64,000 bases of DNA from Crocosphaera chwakensis CCY0110. Its GTDB lineage: Bacteria; Cyanobacteriota; Cyanobacteriia; Cyanobacteriales; Microcystaceae. How positions within the stretch are numbered: the first letter of the stretch is position 1; each line of letters starts with the position of its first letter. Location: assembly GCF_000169335.1 (NCBI RefSeq), contig NZ_AAXW01000001.1, positions 1 through 64,000 of the forward strand, written 5' to 3'. The notes beneath the pieces are model-generated. The model saw only the letters and a program-made list of their open reading frames with translations. It did not search any database and had not been told where the DNA came from. Made by a program: the position numbers and the translations under genes. Positions 61,736-64,000 of this stretch are shown here, one piece after another.

Positions 61736-62503
61736 ATGACTTTAAGAAAAATAACTCAAGAATTAGTTACTAAACATATTCAAAACATCAAAATTATTGC
61801 TACCGATATTGACGGAACTTTAACTAAAAATAGTGAATTTAGTAGTCAGTTATTCTTAACTTTAGAACAATTAAAACAACATAATATACAAGTTATACTA
61901 ATTACAGGACGATCAGCAGGGTGGTGTCAAGGAATCGTTAATTATTTACCTGTTTGGGGTATTATTGCTGAAAATGGAGGTATTTATTGTTTAAAAGATA
62001 ATCAAAAAATTACCCCATTAACAGCTATTAATAATGTCAGTAAACATCGTCAATCGTTACAACATAACTTTGAATATTTAAAATCTCAATTTCCTCAATT
62101 AATAACCTCTAGTGATAATCAATTCAGAATCACAGATTGGACATTTGATTGTCATGACTTAACTCAAGGACAATTACTAAATATCAAAAAAATTTGTGAT
62201 AAAAATAACTGGGGTTTTACTTACAGTCATATTCAAGGACATCTCAAACCTGTAGAACAGGATAAAGCAAAAGCATTAATGAGGATCAAAGAAACATACT
62301 TTAAACAATTATCTTTACAAGAAATTATGACCGTAGGAGATAGTCCCAATGATGAAAGCTTATTTAATACAGACATATTTCCTATTTCTGTCGGGGTTAA
62401 TAATATTCTCAAATATACAGAAAAATTACAATATAAGCCTGCTTATATAACTAACTTGTTAGAAATTGATGGATTTTGTGAATTAGCAAAATTATTGATT
62501 TAA
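61736..62503 (+). CDS. HAD superfamily phosphatase (Cof/sucrose-phosphatase-like)
   Basis: A 255-residue HAD hydrolase of the C2-cap type. Motif I is IATDIDGTLTKNSEF with nucleophile and acid aspartates (about residues 24 and 26), motif II is LITGRSAGWC, motif III lysine is in KPVEQDKAKALM, and motif IV is MTVGDSPNDESLF. The cap domain is between about 90 and 180. The substrate is unknown; sugar phosphates are common for this type. It is preceded by the NADAR gene and could dephosphorylate a related intermediate, but that is a guess. Confidence 0.9.
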   Translation: MTLRKITQELVTKHIQNIKIIATDIDGTLTKNSEFSSQLFLTLEQLKQHNIQVILITGRSAGWCQGIVNYLPVWGIIAENGGIYCLKDNQKITPLTAINNVSKHRQSLQHNFEYLKSQFPQLITSSDNQFRITDWTFDCHDLTQGQLLNIKKICDKNNWGFTYSHIQGHLKPVEQDKAKALMRIKETYFKQLSLQEIMTVGDSPNDESLFNTDIFPISVGVNNILKYTEKLQYKPAYITNLLEIDGFCELAKLLI

Positions 62504-62516
62504 AATAACTACATAA

Positions 62517-63152
62517 TTAATAAAATATTCGAGTGTATTGTTGATTAAAGTCATAATTTTCAATAACATTTAAAATAACATTGACAAGTTTTTGACCACC
62601 TTGCATAGAAGGTTCAATAGGATTAGCATAATCTTGAGATTCATTAAACACTAATCTTAAATCAATGATAGGAAGACCCAATTTAAACCCCTGTGTCAGA
62701 ATGACATCATTGAAAATAGTTAATGCTGTCATACTTCGTTTTTGTAACATTTTATCCGCAAAATTCGGATTATAAATAGTACAGATAGTCGTTGAGAGAT
62801 GAAACCCCAGAATTGTTTTTAACAACTCCTGATATTGTTGTTCAAATTCTTCTCTTAACTTGGCCAGTTGGTCAAAAACTTGTGCAGAAGAATCCACCTT
62901 TTCATCTAAAATGTTAATAGAACTCAAGGAATCATTGCCACCCACACTGAGAATGAGATGAGTTGCATCTTTTGGTAGTTTTCCAAGTTGGCTATTAATA
63001 TCCTCTACTTTATGGCCATCAACTGCATTTAGAGTTCCTTGCCAAGTCTCAGGTAGAACATTTTGTAACTGAGTAATAACATCAGGATTGTTCTCACCAA
63101 CGTATGCAGCGTTATCAAAAATTGAATCACCAACTAAGATAATATGAGGCAT
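62517..63152 (-). CDS. SGNH/GDSL hydrolase
   Basis: A 211-residue esterase-type protein. Block I is LVGDSIFDNAAYVG with nucleophile Ser9; block II Gly is in VDGHKV; block III GGND is in LSVGGNDSLS. The usual block V DxxH near the C-terminus is replaced by NPIEPSMQGGQKLV, so the catalytic His is not obvious; the same substituted ending occurs in some bacterial relatives. It has no signal peptide. It ends 13 bases from the end of the HAD gene. Confidence 0.85.
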   Translation of the reverse strand: MPHIILVGDSIFDNAAYVGENNPDVITQLQNVLPETWQGTLNAVDGHKVEDINSQLGKLPKDATHLILSVGGNDSLSSINILDEKVDSSAQVFDQLAKLREEFEQQYQELLKTILGFHLSTTICTIYNPNFADKMLQKRSMTALTIFNDVILTQGFKLGLPIIDLRLVFNESQDYANPIEPSMQGGQKLVNVILNVIENYDFNQQYTRIFY

Positions 63153-63190
63153 TTTACTGTTTATTTTCCATGACCTAATCTATTTAAACT

Positions 63191-64000
63191 TTATCTTGAG
63201 TTAGTATTCAGTTGCAATACTCTCATGATAATGCCAACAATAAAGACAATAATAATCCCTAATAAAATATAGGTCAATGGATTTGCTATATATAAATAAG
63301 GAATGTCTCGGACTACTTTTTCAATGGAATCTGGTAACGCAAAGCGGATAAAGAAACCTAAAACCCAAGAAATTAGAACTGCAACAACTAGCCAAATTAG
63401 AATACGAATACTATTATAAATTGAAATCACAGAAGGTTGAGGCCAACCTAAAGAGGGTTTTCCAGGTTGAAAAGAATTCCCCTCTAATATCCAGTCCGCT
63501 AATTGTTTTATTAATGGGGTTTTTCGACTTGGTTTATAATTCAAATATTTAATATGACTCAACAAATGAATTCCTTCTGCTTTATAAGCAATTTCTTTTG
63601 GTTGTTGCTTATTTTCATTGGTTTTGAAGTTGAATAATGCGCTTCTTCCTGCTACGGGATCTGTCGGATCATAAATATTTAACCATTGAAATTTAGAGTT
63701 AAAAATATTGCTATCTTTATTCACAGGAACAATAGCTGGCCAAACTACACCAAATTTACTTAAAGGAGAACCATAAGTGACAAATCCTTGTAAGTTTTTA
63801 AACAACTCAGAACGAGAAACAATATCATTGTTGTTTAACCAAGCAGGACGAGAAGGAAACATATTCTCTTCTTCTTCCGATGTTAAACCTTTAGCTGCTT
63901 TTTGGGTTTGGAAATCGGGTCGATTCTTCCATTTTTTCCATAATTCTTGACTCAAATAATTAGGTAAAGCTTCCTCTGTTTCCATTAATCCATTAAACGC
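63191..64000 (-). CDS. Lipase-like alpha/beta-hydrolase C-terminal part with membrane anchors (partial)
   Basis: The frame is open through the right edge (AFNGLMETEEALPNYLSQEL) so the N-terminus lies outside; the internal ATG at 63985 is not assumed to be the start. FVTYGSPLSKFGVVWPAIVP looks like the strand-turn after a lipase core, LNIYDPTDPVAGRSALF like the Asp-containing loop, and GIHLLSHIKYLN like the catalytic-His region. Two membrane helices follow (about 60 and 20 residues from the end: LIWLVVAVLISWVLGFFIRF and ITYILLGIIIVFIVGIIMRV-like). The nucleophile elbow is off the window. Function is inferred only. Confidence 0.6.
   Translation of the reverse strand, partial: AFNGLMETEEALPNYLSQELWKKWKNRPDFQTQKAAKGLTSEEEENMFPSRPAWLNNNDIVSRSELFKNLQGFVTYGSPLSKFGVVWPAIVPVNKDSNIFNSKFQWLNIYDPTDPVAGRSALFNFKTNENKQQPKEIAYKAEGIHLLSHIKYLNYKPSRKTPLIKQLADWILEGNSFQPGKPSLGWPQPSVISIYNSIRILIWLVVAVLISWVLGFFIRFALPDSIEKVVRDIPYLYIANPLTYILLGIIIVFIVGIIMRVLQLNTNSR

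Overview
The window looks like chromosomal DNA of a unicellular cyanobacterium of the Crocosphaera/Cyanothece type. Supporting signs are low GC content, many GCGATCGC (HIP1-like) octamers, orange carotenoid protein with its recovery protein, Ycf3, PcxA/CemA, Ftn2/ARC6, an RNase E carrying the cyanobacterial Arg-rich tail, a COP23-domain protein, and a tmRNA whose tag reads ANNIVSFKRVAVAA. A glucosylglycerol-phosphate synthase points to a salt-tolerant (marine or brackish) host. The genus is an inference, not a measurement.

Layout. Positions 1-2649 (minus) hold a fused nuclease-methyltransferase restriction enzyme running off the left edge. Then come pfkA, a tiny membrane peptide, ssrA (tmRNA) divergent from hemB, and an AT-rich accessory patch (6.5-9.6 kb) with a frameshifted small gene, an OLD/ABC-like ATPase paired with a PD-(D/E)XK-like protein, and a Uma2 nuclease. 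Positions 9.9-15 kb carry a COP23 protein, a NERD protein, a stand-alone fatty acyl-AMP ligase and a ribosomal S1 paralogue. Positions 15-19.5 kb hold the photoprotection island: OCP and FRP bracketed by two closely related CbbX/SpoVK-type AAA+ ATPases, with a repeat-rich, internally duplicated region upstream of OCP. Positions 19.7-29.5 kb hold a PPC-domain protein, cobS, an AEC permease, another Uma2 protein, the class Ia ribonucleotide reductase beta subunit, pdhA, the division gene ftn2/zipN, rpsU and a CheY-like regulator.

Positions 29.5-45.5 kb carry an SF1-helicase-like protein, a frameshifted pcxA, a sugar ABC permease, ycf3-gatC followed by the SRP RNA gene, hisF, a RimK/LysX-type protease-like protein, a peroxiredoxin-like protein, a cysteine desulfurase, a pentapeptide protein, rne with a long structured leader, a sugar ABC ATPase, and an unusual Nudix-like/aminoglycoside-phosphotransferase-like fusion. 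Positions 45.5-64 kb carry a lipoprotein, pyk convergent with a thioredoxin gene, ggpS, a small zinc-ribbon protein, a hicB-hicA toxin-antitoxin pair, a CrtISO-like oxidoreductase, an MgtC/DUF4010 membrane protein, a sulfite-oxidase-fold protein, a three-domain glycosyltransferase fusion, recN, a NADAR protein, a HAD phosphatase, an SGNH hydrolase and a truncated lipase-like membrane protein.

How the genes fit together. Most neighbours are independent transcription units, as is usual in cyanobacteria. Functional groups are photoprotection (OCP/FRP, perhaps with the AAA+ pair), osmolyte metabolism (ggpS plus scattered sugar ABC transporter parts), glycolytic control (pfkA, pyk, pdhA), RNA and protein quality control (ssrA, ffs, rne, rpsU, rps1b) and genome defence (RM fusion, ATPase/nuclease pair, Uma2 and NERD nucleases, HicBA). 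The best candidates for undescribed biology are the ATPase/nuclease pair at 6.9-9.0 kb, the AAA+-flanked OCP-FRP locus with its intergenic hairpin, and the glycosyltransferase-glycosyltransferase-FkbM fusion.
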